A stretch of 64,000 nucleotides of DNA from contig OZ024841.1 of assembly GCA_964017145.1 (NCBI GenBank), forward strand, positions 2,108,001 through 2,172,000, in the 5' to 3' direction. Position 1 is the stretch's first letter. The number at the start of each line of letters is the position of its first letter. This document shows positions 1 through 14,300 of this stretch, piece by piece. Source of the stretch: Agrocybe praecox. Lineage: Eukaryota; Basidiomycota; Agaricomycetes; Agaricales; Agrocybaceae. The position numbers were made by a program, and so were the translations under genes. The notes beneath the pieces are model-generated. The model was not told where the DNA came from, did not search any database, and saw only the letters and a program-made list of their open reading frames with translations.

Positions 1-98
1 TATTCTACCTCTTCAAAAACTCGGGGTCATGTCTACGTACGTAGTATACTCCGCGGCCCCATAACAAATTGTATTAAATAGACCAGCCTGAACGACGA

Positions 99-1322
99 CG
101 ACAAAGACGACTGGCTAGCGCTTCACCTTTCTTTCCTCCTCAGTATATCACCCACCGGGCGCTCGAAGTAAAGTCATGGTCTGTCTATATTTAGAACACG
201 CCGAACTTGAGTTGGAGTGATAACAATATAATAATATAATATGATGTTAATCAAAAGTCCTCCACGTTTGAAGTTGAGTATCATATTGCCTAGTACCTAC
301 TAAGATATGTATGTAGTAGTAACGCCCTCGAACCGTCCAAGTAACGATTCAGCCCATCCAATTGCCTATTCAAGTATTTGTATTTGTGGCGCCTGTCACT
401 CAGTCATGATTCAAACGTTCCTCCGAGTCCTGGGTCTCATCTCAATGGTGGTAGCAGTTTATCCGTTAATTGTAATTGGTACCTGCGTATATACACACTC
501 GTTCCGTGATGCCATTGAAAGTCCGTTTGGTATTAGTGTCCTCCTTAGTCAGGAGTCGGGGGTTGTAGAGTAACAAGTTGTGAGTGACGGTATCAGGACC
601 GAGTGGTACATATGTACATAGCGTGCATGTTACCCATTCGTAGTAATACCTATGACATCGAGAACGACGACTCGCTCCAGCACTTTGACCCTCCTCAGTA
701 TATCACCGTCGGGCGCTCGTATGTAGTAAAGTCACGGTCTGTCTATATTTAGCACACACCGAAGAATTTGAGTTTTGAGATGGAGTGATAACAATATGAT
801 ATTAATCAAAAGTCCACGTTTGAAGTGGATTATACATACTACTACCTAGTACCTAAGTAGTAAGGTATGCCCTGGGGTCGTCCAAGCAACGACTCGCCCA
901 TCCATCCATCCATCCATCCATCCATCCATATCCATTGCCTATTCAAGTATATGTATTTGTGGTGGCGCCCGTCACTCCGAGTGAGTCCGTCATGATATAT
1001 CAAACGTGACGGTGCAACCTCCGAGTCGTATGTATCTAGAGCATCCTCGTCTGGGTCTCATCCATCTCAATGGTAGTAGCAGTTTATCCGTTGATTATAT
1101 TAGTACCTCAGGCGTATATGTATACACCCTCGCTCCGTTCGGATGTGAAAGTCCTTTTGGTCACCAGGGTCCGGTTCAATCCCTTGGTCGGGAGTCGGGA
1201 GTTGTAGAGTAACGGGTTGTGGGTGACGGTATCAGGACCGAATGGTACATACTCGGTAGTACGTATGTACTCATACAAAGCATGCATGTTACCCATACGT
1301 AGTGATAGCTATGACGTCGTTG
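99..1322. repeat. imperfect tandem duplication (two units)
   Basis: Two diverged units of about 560-650 bp lie head to tail, roughly 99-660 and 661-1322. Matching blocks in the same order are: CCTCCTCAGTATATCACC (134 and 690), GTCTGTCTATATTTAG, GGAGTGATAACAATAT, a block around ATTGCCTATTCAAGTAT, and a 3' block around GTGACGGTATCAGGACCGA (about 578 and 1220). The second unit is longer and carries a CATC microsatellite at about 899-930. I see no conserved coding frame across both units. It could be a decayed repeat element or local duplication. Confidence 0.75.
899..930. repeat. CATC tetranucleotide microsatellite
   Basis: About eight consecutive CATC/ATCC units, present only in the second unit of the 0.1-1.3 kb duplication, so it arose or expanded after duplication. 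Confidence 0.85.
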
Positions 1323-4300
1323 TCCTCAATTGCCCTCTGCTCAAAATATAATTTACTCTATAACGACCGGGTACTCTATAACAACGACCGGTACGTACGT
1401 ACGTACTAGCAAGGGACGAGAAGGTCCGTTCAGCCAGGAGGACGTCACCGGTCAGGCGCTGCTCGTTCTAACGTCTATTTCTGGTGCCCGTTCCTTTGAA
1501 TTCTGTTCGCACTCCATCATCTGAGGCCCGGCGTACACTGGAGCTTGGAGTGCGAATAGGATAATATTGGGCAGATCTCCGTTTTTGGAAAGGTTACCTA
1601 CTGTGATATATAGCGTATGTATGTAGTCGTGCCGAGCGCTCCACTGTGGTTATTTATATTCTTGGACAGTATTGGCCGGGCTTCAAGCAAGCCTTGGGGT
1701 GAACTCTTCGGTAGACCTTCACCGGTCACCGTCAAGTTTCTTTCTCGCTGCGCACCCACATACTACTCGTACGTACCCTCGGACTCGGAGCTGGCTCTTG
1801 GCCTATATAGGCTCGAGCTTAAGTCACCGTTGCCGGAGCCTTGCACTCTTGCAACTACCGCGCCGCACTCGTCGGTGTGTTATAAGAAGTACTTCAAGCT
1901 TCAAAACCGAAGCGATTTAGGGCGCTAAACCATTACCGCACGGAATCGGCCAGAATCATCATAGGCCAATGCGTGCTCGTGCTCGGACATATGCCATCCT
2001 CGATTAAAGGCGCTGGAAGTGCGACCATCATCATCATCATTCCGGTTCAAATTCCCTTCTTCTTTCTATATATGCTCATATGCTCTTCCTTGGCGCGTCT
2101 TCGGAGAAAGAAAGGAAGAGTGGTTGCTTAAATTAATGATGAGAATTCGATATCGATGCCTTCGAACTTCATCGCATCGCCAAGCCATTAGTGGAACCTG
2201 AAAGCTCCGTTGGCATACCATACCTAACGTACTCGCTGAACCCTCCTCCGGCGGGGTGTTTCCATCAGGCATCCAAGCTTCCTTCGAGTGCCTCTGAGTT
2301 GCGCTTGGCTGGGTAGATGGCCGCGTCACTTCGTCAATTAAATTATTGAACAACTTGAAGGTACCCGCGGTTGACGAAATGAATGAATGAATAAGTTTAG
2401 TCCAGTCTCGACCTCCATGCTCCTAGGAGATGTGGGCTTGTCTAGACTAGCTACGTACCTCTAATACTAGCCCTGTGACTTTTGGACGCTGATACATGCT
2501 GCACGCGTGATTATGGTTTTTTAGGAGTCAACTCGAATGAGGTGAAATTGACGGTAAGAAAATAAAAAATCGGAAATAGGCATAAAAATGAATAGAAATA
2601 TAGAAATGGAACGAAGGTGCACAGGCAGACGTCTATTATCTCACTTCGAAGATTTATGCAACGTTTCAGGGAAATTAACTATTAACAAGCTCGCCGTCCT
2701 CGAGACGACATTTTCTGTCATTTTTGTAGGACTTAGGAGGGCATTATGTGCATGGAAACCTTTTGATTTTCCTTTTTCGGTGTCCTTCAATGAATAGTAT
2801 TGCTTATTATCACATCCTTGGTAGTTCCTTGGCGGTGGAAGACAGTCCGTATGACCACCAGGTGTACTATAAGCGCTCTAAATGCAGGTTTTCTATAAAT
2901 AGATTTGAGTTCAGGCTCCTCTCCTGCATCCTTGAAGCGGAGCTCAACCTCTATGCTGAGGCTCTATCAGCACGGAATTGGGTTGCCAAGGCGTTGTGCA
3001 TCGAATAAGGATTGACTAGGGCCAATCTTAATAGGTACTTCGATTCTGTGCGGGCTCTATCATCCATCAAGTAAGCAAATCTTCAGTATATTTTGGTTCT
3101 TCATCAACGCCGGCCTATGGGATCGCCGAAGAAACATGAAGGGCTATAATGCGCATATGTGGCCAGATAAAGCACGACGATCGCTTTCAGAAACTCTCGG
3201 GGAAGTTCATAAGAACGGCCCAAACATAGATGGCTTGCGGGAAACGAGGTGCTATTTTAGTGTTATCTATGCATGGCCTGGAATCTGGATGGAAAGGTAG
3301 ATTGTACCTTCAGGCTTCCTCTCTATTTTTGAGCTGTGTCTATCGGAGGCGAGGGAAATAGAGCTTGTGTGTTACGCTGCCAATCCATATCTAGAAAGCA
3401 TCGTCCATGTTACCGGACCTCTGATGGACAGCCACCGCAGCATCCGGTCTCCACGCCCACGTTCATGCACAGTATCTCCCCCGGCAATAGCGTACAGGCT
3501 CTGATCTGACACGAGTGCACCAGCTGAAGTAAACACATACAAGTTACACGTACTGCAGGCCCACACTCCCTCTGTACATGAAGCCACTCGCCGATGGAGT
3601 GCTCAAATGTGTGTTGCCGCAGTAGCACATTAGGGGATGATTGTTCTCCAGTGTAATTATAGGGAGAGTCAAAAACATTTACTCTCCAAGAAACAGGGAC
3701 GCGCTTCGCCTCTAACTGCATATGTTCACTCATTCACTCGAATCCATAGAAGTCCGCCATGAGATATATACGCCAGAGGTAGCCTGCATCCCGGTCACTG
3801 ACACCACAAATTCACGTCGGTCTCTTATTCTTATCTTTATTCAATTGAACTGACAGCATCACATCATTCCTTTGTGAGGACCCCCCTCAGGTCCTGTGCC
3901 TGTGAAAAACGTGATGGCGTATGAGCGTTTGTTCCTCCTTCTGTCTGTGTCCTTTGAAGATAACGTCGTCATTATACTCGCGCTTTATCTCACAGAGTAT
4001 TGTCATGCCGCTTCTACTCGACTTCGTATCAGGTGCTTCGTTGTCCATGAGGGACACCTTGTGCTCTTTGGTACGCATCCCGAGTGAGAAACAGTTGAAT
4101 ACCAACAGTCAAGTAACCGTACCCGTCGCTAGCCGCTGACGCCTGTCTTCCTGAGCCTGAAGCGACTCGGAGAAATCCTTGAAGCTCAATGCATTGACAA
4201 GGGGGTGACTGTACTTTCACTCCCCCAATTCTTGCAGTGGGAGAATCCCTTGAGAAATCATGTTTGATTCGCGCTTGTCAACCCACGTCACAAGATATCG

Positions 4301-7300
4301 GGTGATGTATTCTTAGACAACCGAAAACCCACGTATGTAAGCAGACATTGGGAACATCACTTATTTACCTAACCTTGAGGCGTTGGACTAACCGTACAAG
4401 ATTATGGAAGTCGCGCATGTACAGAAAAACCGTGATAAGTTTCGCTTTCCCTGACAGTCGTTCTAAATGACAATGTCTGATACCCCACATTACCCCACTT
4501 TAATTTAACTTTGTGCCCTCGTCGTTATCTCTGAATACAATGTCACTGGAGCATTAGATCTGTAGCCAAATAATGTGACCTTCTACGAGGACTTACCCTT
4601 GATTTTGAGTTGCGTATGCGCAAACGTCGTATCTATTTATAGTTTGGTCCATATGTAGTTCAGACGTTTTGTAACTTATCACCTCTGAGCGTCACTTCTC
4701 CAAGGGCCCTTAATTATCCATATACTTGTCGGTCCCGTCTACAGAGCGTTACGATATGATAGAATTTAATAGAGCTGAATCCCTGCAAGGAAGACGTTTT
4801 TGGCGAAAGGCTTATCAGCAAGCCTTCTGACCGACACTGGAGTCCACTCATGTCCAGAGCTTTGTCACAGCCCGGCCGCTGTGCAAGACCCTGCAGCATG
4901 TTGCCCGAAGAGAATCAAGACAGTATGATCTGTAGCTTTTGTGCATCGCGTATCGAATACCGTTGATTAGGCCCAAGGCTACTCTTCGAGGACACAGACG
5001 ATTGGCTACTTACATAAAATGACGATTGCAAACAAAATCGTTCACGCCAGTCTGAGGGTACACCTCGGCGTTTCGAGAACGTTCCTAAAGTCAGGTATAC
5101 TGGGTTTACTTATTCCTAGCTCCAATCAGCCAACGTATGAGACGATAACCAGCCTCGTCACTTATACATATGTATAGTGCCATCGAGGAGCATAATCAAA
5201 TAACTTTCAAAGGAAGGAAGAAGTAAGTCAATAATCAATATCAATTGCCAGTACTTCTTACATCTTGTCAAGTCACTTGCGTTAGACATAGTCAGCAGAT
5301 GCATATGTTACGCATGAAAGGTCGGCGCAAGAACCACGCCTTGAACGCCTTAATCTCATGGCCTCGCATCACGAACTAGTCCCTGTGGCTTCGACCCCGG
5401 CGAGCCAGTGACCATCCAACAGAGTCGGAGTCGGAGGCTGACATAGTAGCACAGGATAAATATCATATGTGACCATCCATCACGCATGCCGCCCGATTTC
5501 TATGTCCAGGGACGATCCGGGGCCAATGTATCGTTCCATGCTTGCCAATTCGGTCCGAGGGTCCTTTATGCCTTTTATACCCATCAACTGCAGAATACCC
5601 CAATGCTGGGTTGAGGCAGGTGTTGAAGAACAAAATCGCGGGAACGCTTGTCGTGACTTCTGGACGCTTGCTTTCACAGCTTTTTGGGCCTAAAATAAAA
5701 CAGACTCGTCAGGGTACAAATTCGTTAAGCAGGCTATTTGTGAACACCCTAGAAGATTTGTTCAGACGGCTCACACATACCCAATGCGTAAGGGAAATTT
5801 GTTTTAGAAGTATCTTCTCTCTCCAGAAAGGCCAGACCACGACGAATCAGGTGCCCAAGGGAGCAGTATATGGTTCTTCTAGATTCCGTCCAAAGTGATC
5901 TGCGTAAAGATTTTGCTTCAAAGGAACAAATTAAACAAATTAAAATCGAGCTGACCTCCGTTGTCGCCAAAGGTTGTCCCTTTGTTCGATGTGAACGATA
6001 AACCTGGGGCCATCAGGAACGTGACGATACATGGGACAGTTCGAACCTGAATATAGTTTGAATGCGGGGAAAGAAGCCTTATGGGTAAAGCATCATCGAG
6101 ACAACAATAAAGCTACAAGCAGCAAAGAAACACCGACACTTTGAAATTGAGCAAGTGGACAGTGCTCTAAGACTGCTCTTGAGTCTTTGTTCATCAAAGG
6201 GCAACCAATATCAATACGTATTTGCAGATGATAAAGGATGCATGGATAAAGTATCTCAATTACGGAGGGTTCAAGGCCTTTCCTTCTTGTTGCAGCGCAC
6301 TATAGGCTAGGCACCATATCATATAGTAGATGGGGAATCAGGGGAACAGTGAGCCTCCAGTGCAGTCCAGCTACTGTATCAGTGGCCTCCCTTGTTTCCA
6401 TGTGACGCGTCGTAGAGTTGCCTAGAAATCACCAAGACAGCATATGTCCTTCGGTACGATATCCGATTTGTAAAGAGCAGGGGTAATCCACCAGAGAAGA
6501 GCAAATGAAAAAACCTCTCAGATGGCATGGAGAACCCAGAAGGCTAGCTATATACGCACAAAGCGCTAGATGGCACCAAACCAGGAAACATTGAGAAGCT
6601 AGTTGAGCCGAATTTGAGTGACCAAGTTTCATCAGCATCCGACCCGAATTGAATTCCTATATAAAACTGGGTGTAGTTTGAGGCAAGGCCATTTCGAGGG
6701 TCACTTCTACGTGAGTGGTGGACGGGAAGCCAAAACGTGTGTAAGATGGTAGTAGTGATACTGTTCAACGTTCAAATGTTTACGTTCAACACTGTGACGG
6801 TCAATACGGCCCTCAATCAGCTAACCGCAAAATTTTCCCAGGGTAACAAAACGAACCTGGCTGAGCGTGAACAGGCAAAAAAAAATACATAAAATAAAGT
6901 CCAGAAAAATTGAACACATTGAGACAGAATTCAAATGTTACGAAGAAACGATTCATTCACACATTTTACAAAAAAGAAAAAAAAACAGCGGGGGTGGATA
7001 CACTCCATCCCAATAAATCTGTATAGTATGGTATAATATTTCCACTAATTTATTACTCTAAGATAAGATACATATGTCAGTAATAAATAAGTAGGGAACA
7101 CTGTTTCGTGACTAGTTGACTCGCGAGCGATCGTTGAAGATTCGTCCAAGGGTTTCGGTTGAAAGTAAATCCATCGGTTGAATACATAGGAATCCGGTGT
7201 ACATCGTAGGATGTAGAAAGCACTATGTGTGTGATAGTGATAGATGGGGAGGAAGAGACGGGAGAAGCGGCAGGATAGGAGAAGGTGTAGAGGGGGATGG

Positions 7301-7362
7301 GAAGAGTGGAAGGGCGCGTAGAAGTTGTGGACGATAGGACAGCCGAAAGTTGGATCAAGAAA

Positions 7363-9999
7363 TCAGGCAACCGATTTTCTCTCTTTTTCGTCAATTGAAG
7401 AGTTTTGCGTAACTGTCTTGACCGAGTCATCATGAAGATTGGACCGTGGTCCAACGTAGTGTCTGTGTGCTCCCAGGATGTACCATACACTGTGCGAAGA
7501 AAATGGATTAATAAAACTTGATGTGCACGAAGAATAGCAAAAATATATACGTACAATGCTAGGACGACAACTCCGACCGTGATGACCTGGAAAGGCCGAC
7601 GAATGTAAGACAAGAGGAAAAGTAAGCTGTCATGTAGAAATACTCACAGAAGCGTAGTTCATGTTCTCGGGAGTGACGGGCCTGATAGTAGGCAGCGAGA
7701 AGATGACGCAAACGAACAAGGTCCACACCACACAAATGAGATTGCACGCCTTGCCTAACCAACCGGGTCCCATATAGAATGGACCAGGTTTAAACATGAC
7801 CTCAGGGTGATTCTCGTAAACCCTTCTGCAGATAATAGGGATAATGTAACTAAGATCGAGGGCTATGGCAGTCAAGGAGAAGATGGCGTTTGCAGCAACT
7901 GGGCTTGCAAGGTCGAGCAAGCCAGGGAGGATGCTAACAAAGGTGGTGAACCAGATCGCACGAATGGGAGTTTGGGTCAGCGAAGAGTTTTCACCGAAGT
8001 AGCCTTTGTCAGGAAGGCCTTATTGCAGGAAGAAGCGAGCAAGTCAGTGACCTAGAAAACATGATTCACTGATAAGATATTACCATGATCGCGACTGAAT
8101 GCGTAGATTGTTCTCGAAGCCGCTTGAAGGGCTGCTTGCACAACAAAGAAAGCAGTGAGGCAGACAAAAGCCCAGATGATGAGAGCACCGGTCTCCCCCG
8201 CACGCAAGACAAGAATCTGACGTGACTTTCAATACGTTTACACAAATCATCTTGTATAATAGCATACCTCAAGGAAGGCAGAGCCTGATGGTCCAGGTAA
8301 GTTCTCAAGAGGTCCAGAGCAAAGGACGAGAACGATGTTCAAAATCCATCCAATGAGACCAGTACCAATGACTGTAAGGAATCCAAATAAGAAAAAGAAG
8401 ACCTTCAAGACGGATCTGTGGCGTACCAGCGATGAAAATAGCAGAAGGCGCTGATGAACGGGTCTGTAAGTTTTCTTTGGTCATATATAGTCGTAAGATT
8501 GCATACCTGCATACGCCGCCCGACGAACTTCCTCACTGACAATACAGTATGTTAAAACGAAACAAAAGTTACTCATACAAAAACTTTAGACGTACGAGAT
8601 GTGTGCAGTGGCATCATAATCCTTATAGGTTCAATTAGTTTCTTCGAAGTACCTATCAGTTAAATTAATGGTCATACCGTCATCTAATAGGAAGATGGTA
8701 AGAATGTGTTCAGCTCCAATGATTTAAAAACAACACGTACTGTCCATTGAACAGAAAGCAGGCCAAACAAGAACGCTAATCCCGTTGCCCATCCTCCCGT
8801 TTGGTTAAGAATTCCTGCAGATCCAAAGACGTAGTTTGCTGGGTGCATTTCTGCACGTGGGGTCTTCGACAGGAGAACGACAATGATAACTATGGATGAA
8901 TAGACAGACATTAGGTCGTTTTGTTGACGGTCAGGACAACCAAATACTGACCGAATGTAGCTCCCAGGTTGACAAACACAAATCCTTTTGTGAAACGGGC
9001 CAGGTGAGATGTTGCCAACGAGTTGAGCAAGCCATGTACAATGAGGAGGCCAGCGAAGAGCCCGACTGTTTTACCCTGTCGCATATTCATTAGCCTTACT
9101 CTGATAGCCTATTGCATCATCAGCCAATTATAACCTACGGAGGTAATTTCAAAGTTGCCATTCTAAGAAAAAAAGAAGTCAAATGAGGTCATAGATGCTC
9201 GTTTAATTTTTGTACTGTACCTTGCCAATGCTAACAGCAGCGAGAATCATGTTTGCAAGACCGAATTCGGTGGAAGAAATACCAGCGATCTGGCCTGCAC
9301 AGAGTCATCAGATGATTTGCAGGAGCGGATAAAAACATGCGCCAATTACCGAGGATATTGAGCCATCCTACTAGCCATCCAACCTAATGATAATCATCAC
9401 ATTAATTCTATAGCCCCGGGAGATAAGATCATGGCGCACTTGTGCACGATGGCTTTTAGGGACCAGTTGTGCAGAGGCGGTGTATCTGGCAATGTATTAT
9501 TATGGAGACCGGTCGAGAAGAAGACAAGGCTCACAGTCCGCCACAAGTCGGAAAAGCGCTAACAATTTCTGCAATACTTGACCCAAGAGTAAAGCACATG
9601 CATCCACCAAGAATCCAACACCATACTACCTGAAACGAAAGTTCACGTCTATTGGGCGTCACAATGAACAACACATACCGAAGACGGACCCCCGAGAGTA
9701 AGAGGTGTATTGAATGTTGTTGCAATACTCGAGCATAAACCCTACAGAATGCCTTCAGCTAATCGCGTCGTATATAACAAGACTGAAGTGCCCAACCATG
9801 ATACTGAACGCAAAACTGATCTACAAAGTGAGAGTTGAGGAAAAGGGCGACATACAAGAATATCTTTCCTTCAACTCACTGTTGCCAGGTTCGTGAATTC
9901 CCTCTTGAACGAGGGCTTGTAACCCAAGGCCACCAATTCTCTATCATCGTCGTCGACAGAGTCGAGAGTAATTGAATGTTTGTCGTCGCTCGATGACAT
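7363..9999 (-). CDS. APC-superfamily amino-acid/GABA permease
   Basis: Plasma- or vacuolar-membrane transporter of the amino acid-polyamine-organocation superfamily, fungal GABA/choline permease type (UGA4/HNM1 relatives), expected to have 12 membrane helices. The start at 9999 gives MSSSDDKHSITLDSVDDDD, an acidic cytosolic N-tail, then KREFTNLAT before the first intron. About 12 introns split the gene. Family features across the joined exons include ISFAFSIMGLCSS and TPLTLGGPSS (first helix region), AEIVSAFPTCGGLY, the loop SRDHGLPDKGYF, TQTPIRAI, and the C-terminal helix followed by GAHRHYVGPRSN. The last intron joins ALF to VWYILGAHRHY and the stop is at 7363-7365. Substrate cannot be told from sequence; amino acid, GABA or choline are all possible. 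The 5' neighbour is 1.35 kb away, so there is no operon-like context. Confidence 0.88.
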
Positions 10000-11348
10000 C
10001 TTTTGGTCGAATAAGAGGGACGAATGTGGGGGAATGGGGCCCTCGGATGACAGGCACTGTCAAGGTGGGGGTCGTCTCAAAAGAGGGAAACAGTACTGTG
10101 GATATCTGCCAACGGAGATACATATGGGCCAATATGTGGTGCTCTCAATTCCCGCTTGCGCATAAAAGTCGTGATCACGATCGAAATAACATAAAAAGAC
10201 CGATAAGCGCGAACTGTCAAAATTTCTATTCTGTCATTCTCTTGTTTCTTTGACTTATCCTTTCTATCATACTCTTACCTACATCCAGCGCACTTTTCTG
10301 AGCCCTGGAACCTCTCACGGGAAACCCTGAGAGTCTACACAGTCGACCTTCGTGTTTCAAATAAAAATTGATGGGACAAGTTGTTTTCGGCGACGGGTGT
10401 GCGATATCTTCGTTTTGATAAGATGATAACCCTGTGAATTTGATTTCATTCCTCCCAAGCTACTCCGGACCCCTCAGTCTCCAATAAACTTGGGCACGTT
10501 GGTACCAGCATATAGTTACACTCTATATAAGCTCATTCAGAATAGCGCGAGTGTACTTCACATGATGAGGTTGTCCCCGTCTTTAACGTGGAGGTAACAA
10601 AAATACATACTCCAAACAGCGCTGGCTTTCTCTTAAAGGATATGAAGTTTGCATGTCTGACGTCTAGCAATCATCATCATGTGGATCACTAGCATTCATA
10701 TTCATTACTTTGCAATTGCGAGGGCCCGGGTTGTCGGTTGCAAAGTCGTTCAATAGACTGTGCGAGACGGGTGTGCGTGGACAGCTCACAATGCAGAAAT
10801 ATATTCATACATACATGACTTATCTCGAGCTTCCAGAGCCGTTATGTCTTTCTGTATCTAGGCTTGAGCGAGGCTACGTGCACTCGACAAGGTTTGAAAA
10901 TTTGACCTTGGACCTTGGTGTCACTGTGAATGACTCAAGCCTTACGCGTATCACGTGAATTCGTCGCGTCGCGTCGCGTCATCTTTCCCATCTTGAAAGT
11001 TGACGAGAGATCTGGAAGAAAGAGTTCATGTAAAAAGACATTCATTCTACTGGAGATGTACATATGCATATATTTGCTACATTTCAGCTATCGAGCCTAT
11101 GTAAATGCTCATAAATATATACATTAAAGTTTAAACGATGGAAATAAAGAGGGGGGCATGGATGAATCATGAGCATACTACTATCATATGGAAGAAAGGG
11201 AGGCTTATACTTGAAAAAGTCCAAGAAGAAAAGAATAGCACTTGAATAGCACGAAAACAATTCGACAGCATCGTGGAGAACAAAAGAAACTAACGAAGAG
11301 GACAGAGCAAAAACGAACCGAATTAGAGTGAATATAAACGATCAACAA
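10000..11348. other. intergenic region
   Basis: Between the upstream side of the permease (which starts at 9999, minus strand) and the 3' end of the coiled-coil gene. It holds a short GTCGC repeat near 10961-10978 and short open frames without recognisable content. No RNA gene seen. Confidence 0.5.
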
Positions 11349-14300
11349 TCATGAGAGATTGGGTATTTGACTCCGGGAACGAACGCTGCCGACGTTTTCT
11401 TTTTCGTCCTGTTCTGGTACGCTTGCTGTGGGACTCCTGACAATCTTCGACTTGAGTGCCGCTTGATCTGCTACTGAAGAGACGCGTCGATGAGGTATGT
11501 GCGTAGGCGCGACGGGTGCAGCTGCTGCCTTAGCCGAAGACGATCGAGAAAGGGATGAATTCCTTCCAGAGGCAGGCGTTGGCGTGCTGACCAACGAAGC
11601 TCGTCCTTTCAACGGAGGCGGACCCATGGACCCGTCTATACCAGAGCGAGGCTTCGTCATGGAAGAGGTCACCGATGAAGTACCATTGGTATTGATCCGC
11701 ATGCTCTTCCCAAGCGCAGACACTCTTGGCGTTTGATTATCGGTGGATGGCCTCTTTTCTTTCTTGGCTGTACCGGCATCTGTTCCAGAGTCAGAGATAA
11801 CCGAAGGTGGTCGAGAAATGGGTGTGGCGCTGAAGATAGACGAGTCGCGACGGTAGGCAGTCTTGGAGGTTTGTGCAGGTGTACTGCCAGCAGTACCTTT
11901 CACGCCAATCCTTCTCTTGAGCTGCAAGAATGATTAGCACCATCGACGCGAAATGATCAAAAACACATACTAGTTCTAATTCTTGTTGCTTTGAATCCAA
12001 AGCAATATTCAAGCCAGCCAAATCTTCCCTGTCCTGAGCATGCAGCTTGGTAATCTGAACAATCTTGACTTCCTTGTCTGCGCTCTCCTGTTGCAGAGTG
12101 TGGACGTGTCTCCTGAGACGATCGATTTCTTCTTGAAGTGCGATAACTCTGTCCCTGTTAGTCTTGAGATCCACGTCAACTGCCGCCTTCGCACGGACGA
12201 GCTCGTCCATCTCTGCTTTCGTCTGACTCTGTTGCCCAGCAACATCCTGTATGGCTCGGTTTTGCTCGCCAACAAGATGATTGTGTTCGCGCCTGAGCGA
12301 GCTCATCTCTTCGCGCAATGTCTCAAGTTCAGATTCGCGCTCAATCAAGCGTTGACTGTAATGAGTAAGCTCTTCGTCCCTCTTGCGGATATTTTCTTCA
12401 AGGCGGGCGATATTCTCCTGAGCGAATTGTTGTTCAGCCTCCAGCTCGGAGATGCGGCTGTCGTGTTGCTGGAGCTCTTGGGACAGTTGATCAGCATGTT
12501 CGCGTTCTTGTTGGAGTGCATCCTCAAGCTGAAGATAACGTAAGTAAATCATATTGACGATAAAGAAATATGAATACCTCATCACGGTCCTTCTCGAGAT
12601 TCTCCTTCAGGTTCCAAACTTCTTGAAGTTCGGCTTCAAATTCATTCTTCTTATTCTCGCTTTCGTTCCACTCCAATTCCATGTTCGAAGTTCTGGCCTC
12701 CAGTTCTTGGAGCTCCGCCTTTAGAGCATCACGGTCAGTAACAACCTCGTTCTTCTCTCGCTCCAAGACAATTATCTTGTCGGTGGCCTTCTCCGTATGC
12801 TCCCATTGGGCTTCGAGTTCGGCCTTCAATGTCGCAAACTCCTCGTCGCGTGCTTTCAGCTGCTGCCTAGCCTCTTCCAAACTTTCTTCATAGGACGCCT
12901 TTTGCACTTCCAGGCCTTCGCATTTGAGCTTAAGTTCGTCAAGCTCTTGTCTGAGAGCAATCTCGGCCAAGTGGAATCGTTGCGTTTCCTCGACGTTCTT
13001 CTGGTCCTTCTCCGCAAGCAGCTTCTTCAACTCCTCCTCGTCGAACATACCCACGCTGACATTACCCATCATCTCAATCTGCTCCTTGGCGTCTCGGATG
13101 CCTTCGTTCAACGCGCGGTCACTTTCGTCACGATTCCATAGACTCTCCTTCAGGTTCATTATGTCCTCACTGCGCTCCCGAACGAGAGCTTCCAAAGTTT
13201 CCACTTCTTCGCGAAGGGTGTGCTCCTTCTTCACCCAGCTCTCGCGCTCACGCTCCAGACTGGCAATTTGTCGGTGAAGCATTCGTAAAGCTTCTCCACT
13301 GGCTTCGTCCATTACACTTCTCTCCATGCTCTCCTGCCTCGAGTCTTCGACGGCCTCTTCAAGTTGACGACACGCTTTCTCTAATTCCTGGACCTTTTTC
13401 TTCCACGATCGAAGAGCATTTTTCTTCTTCGTTTCGTCCTTCTCGAAGTCCGTAATTTTCTTACTCAGAATTTCGACCAACTCGTCGCGGGCCTTCAGAT
13501 CAGCTTCGTATTGAGCACATAATTCCGTTCGGAGAGAAAGTTGCGTCTGTAATGAAATAATCAAACTTTCTTCCTTGGAGGTTTTGCGATTGTGCCTTGG
13601 AGCGCCTCGAGGGGGGGTGGTAGGAATCATTGTCTGCGCGGTGTAGTAGGTGTTCGCGTTGGCGCTGAAGGGGTCCGGTTCAGCCGTCCCAGCAGAATAA
13701 ACGACGGGGTTTAATTCGTCGTGGATGTCAGCCTCCGGGCTAGGAGAGGATTTGCTTCCGCTAGAACGAAGCATCGACTGGAAGACAGTGTCACTCATGG
13801 CGCGACTACGGCTCTTTGCCTGAAGAGGCGAGGGGACAGATGGCGAAGAACGGATGAGGTCACTGGAAGGATATGCTGCTTCACTTTCAGGTGATTTATT
13901 AGAGTCGCTGCCCACATTCCCAAGGGAATAATACTGTGTTTGGCCAAAGCTGAATGACTGGCTGCGTTCGTGAAGAGGTGCTGCAAGTTTGGGGGATCTT
14001 TCTCTCTGGTGAAATACCGCCTCGTCGATGACCTGGGGTGTAGGCGAAGGGAGTTCCAAAGACTGATCAGGTGTATCTGCCTTTTCCTTGCCTTTTCCTT
14101 TCACGTCATTTGGCTTGTGTGGCGTCGAAGTCATTTGACTGGGATAGATTCCACCAAGACCGTCAATAATTCCGCTATTTTCGTTGGCGAAGGCCTCAAT
14201 GGAATTCGAATCAAATATAGGAACATTCACATCGAAGCTCAAGCCAGGTGGAGGAAAGTTTGGCATGTCTAATTGTTGTGACACGTCAAATAAGTTTGAG

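Larger units (their letters stand above)
1..7362. other. gene-poor region
   Basis: I find no convincing gene here. Open frames are short, lack family motifs and do not join at good splice sites. The first 1.3 kb is an imperfect tandem duplication (listed separately) with TACG-rich simple repeats. The rest is unstructured, moderately AT-rich sequence. Small open frames at 3410-3733 (-), 5542-5898 (+) and 6544-6768 (-) were looked at and not accepted. Confidence 0.5.

Noticed and set aside
3410..3733. 107-codon minus-strand open frame
   Set aside because: No recognisable domain, overlapped by another frame on the same strand, no splice partners; it may be chance.
5542..5898. 118-codon plus-strand open frame
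   Set aside because: Overlaps frames on both strands, no motif and no splice or promoter context.
12040..12543. 167-codon plus-strand frame inside the coiled-coil gene
   Set aside because: It is the antisense shadow of the Glu/Leu/Gln-rich coiled-coil exon.
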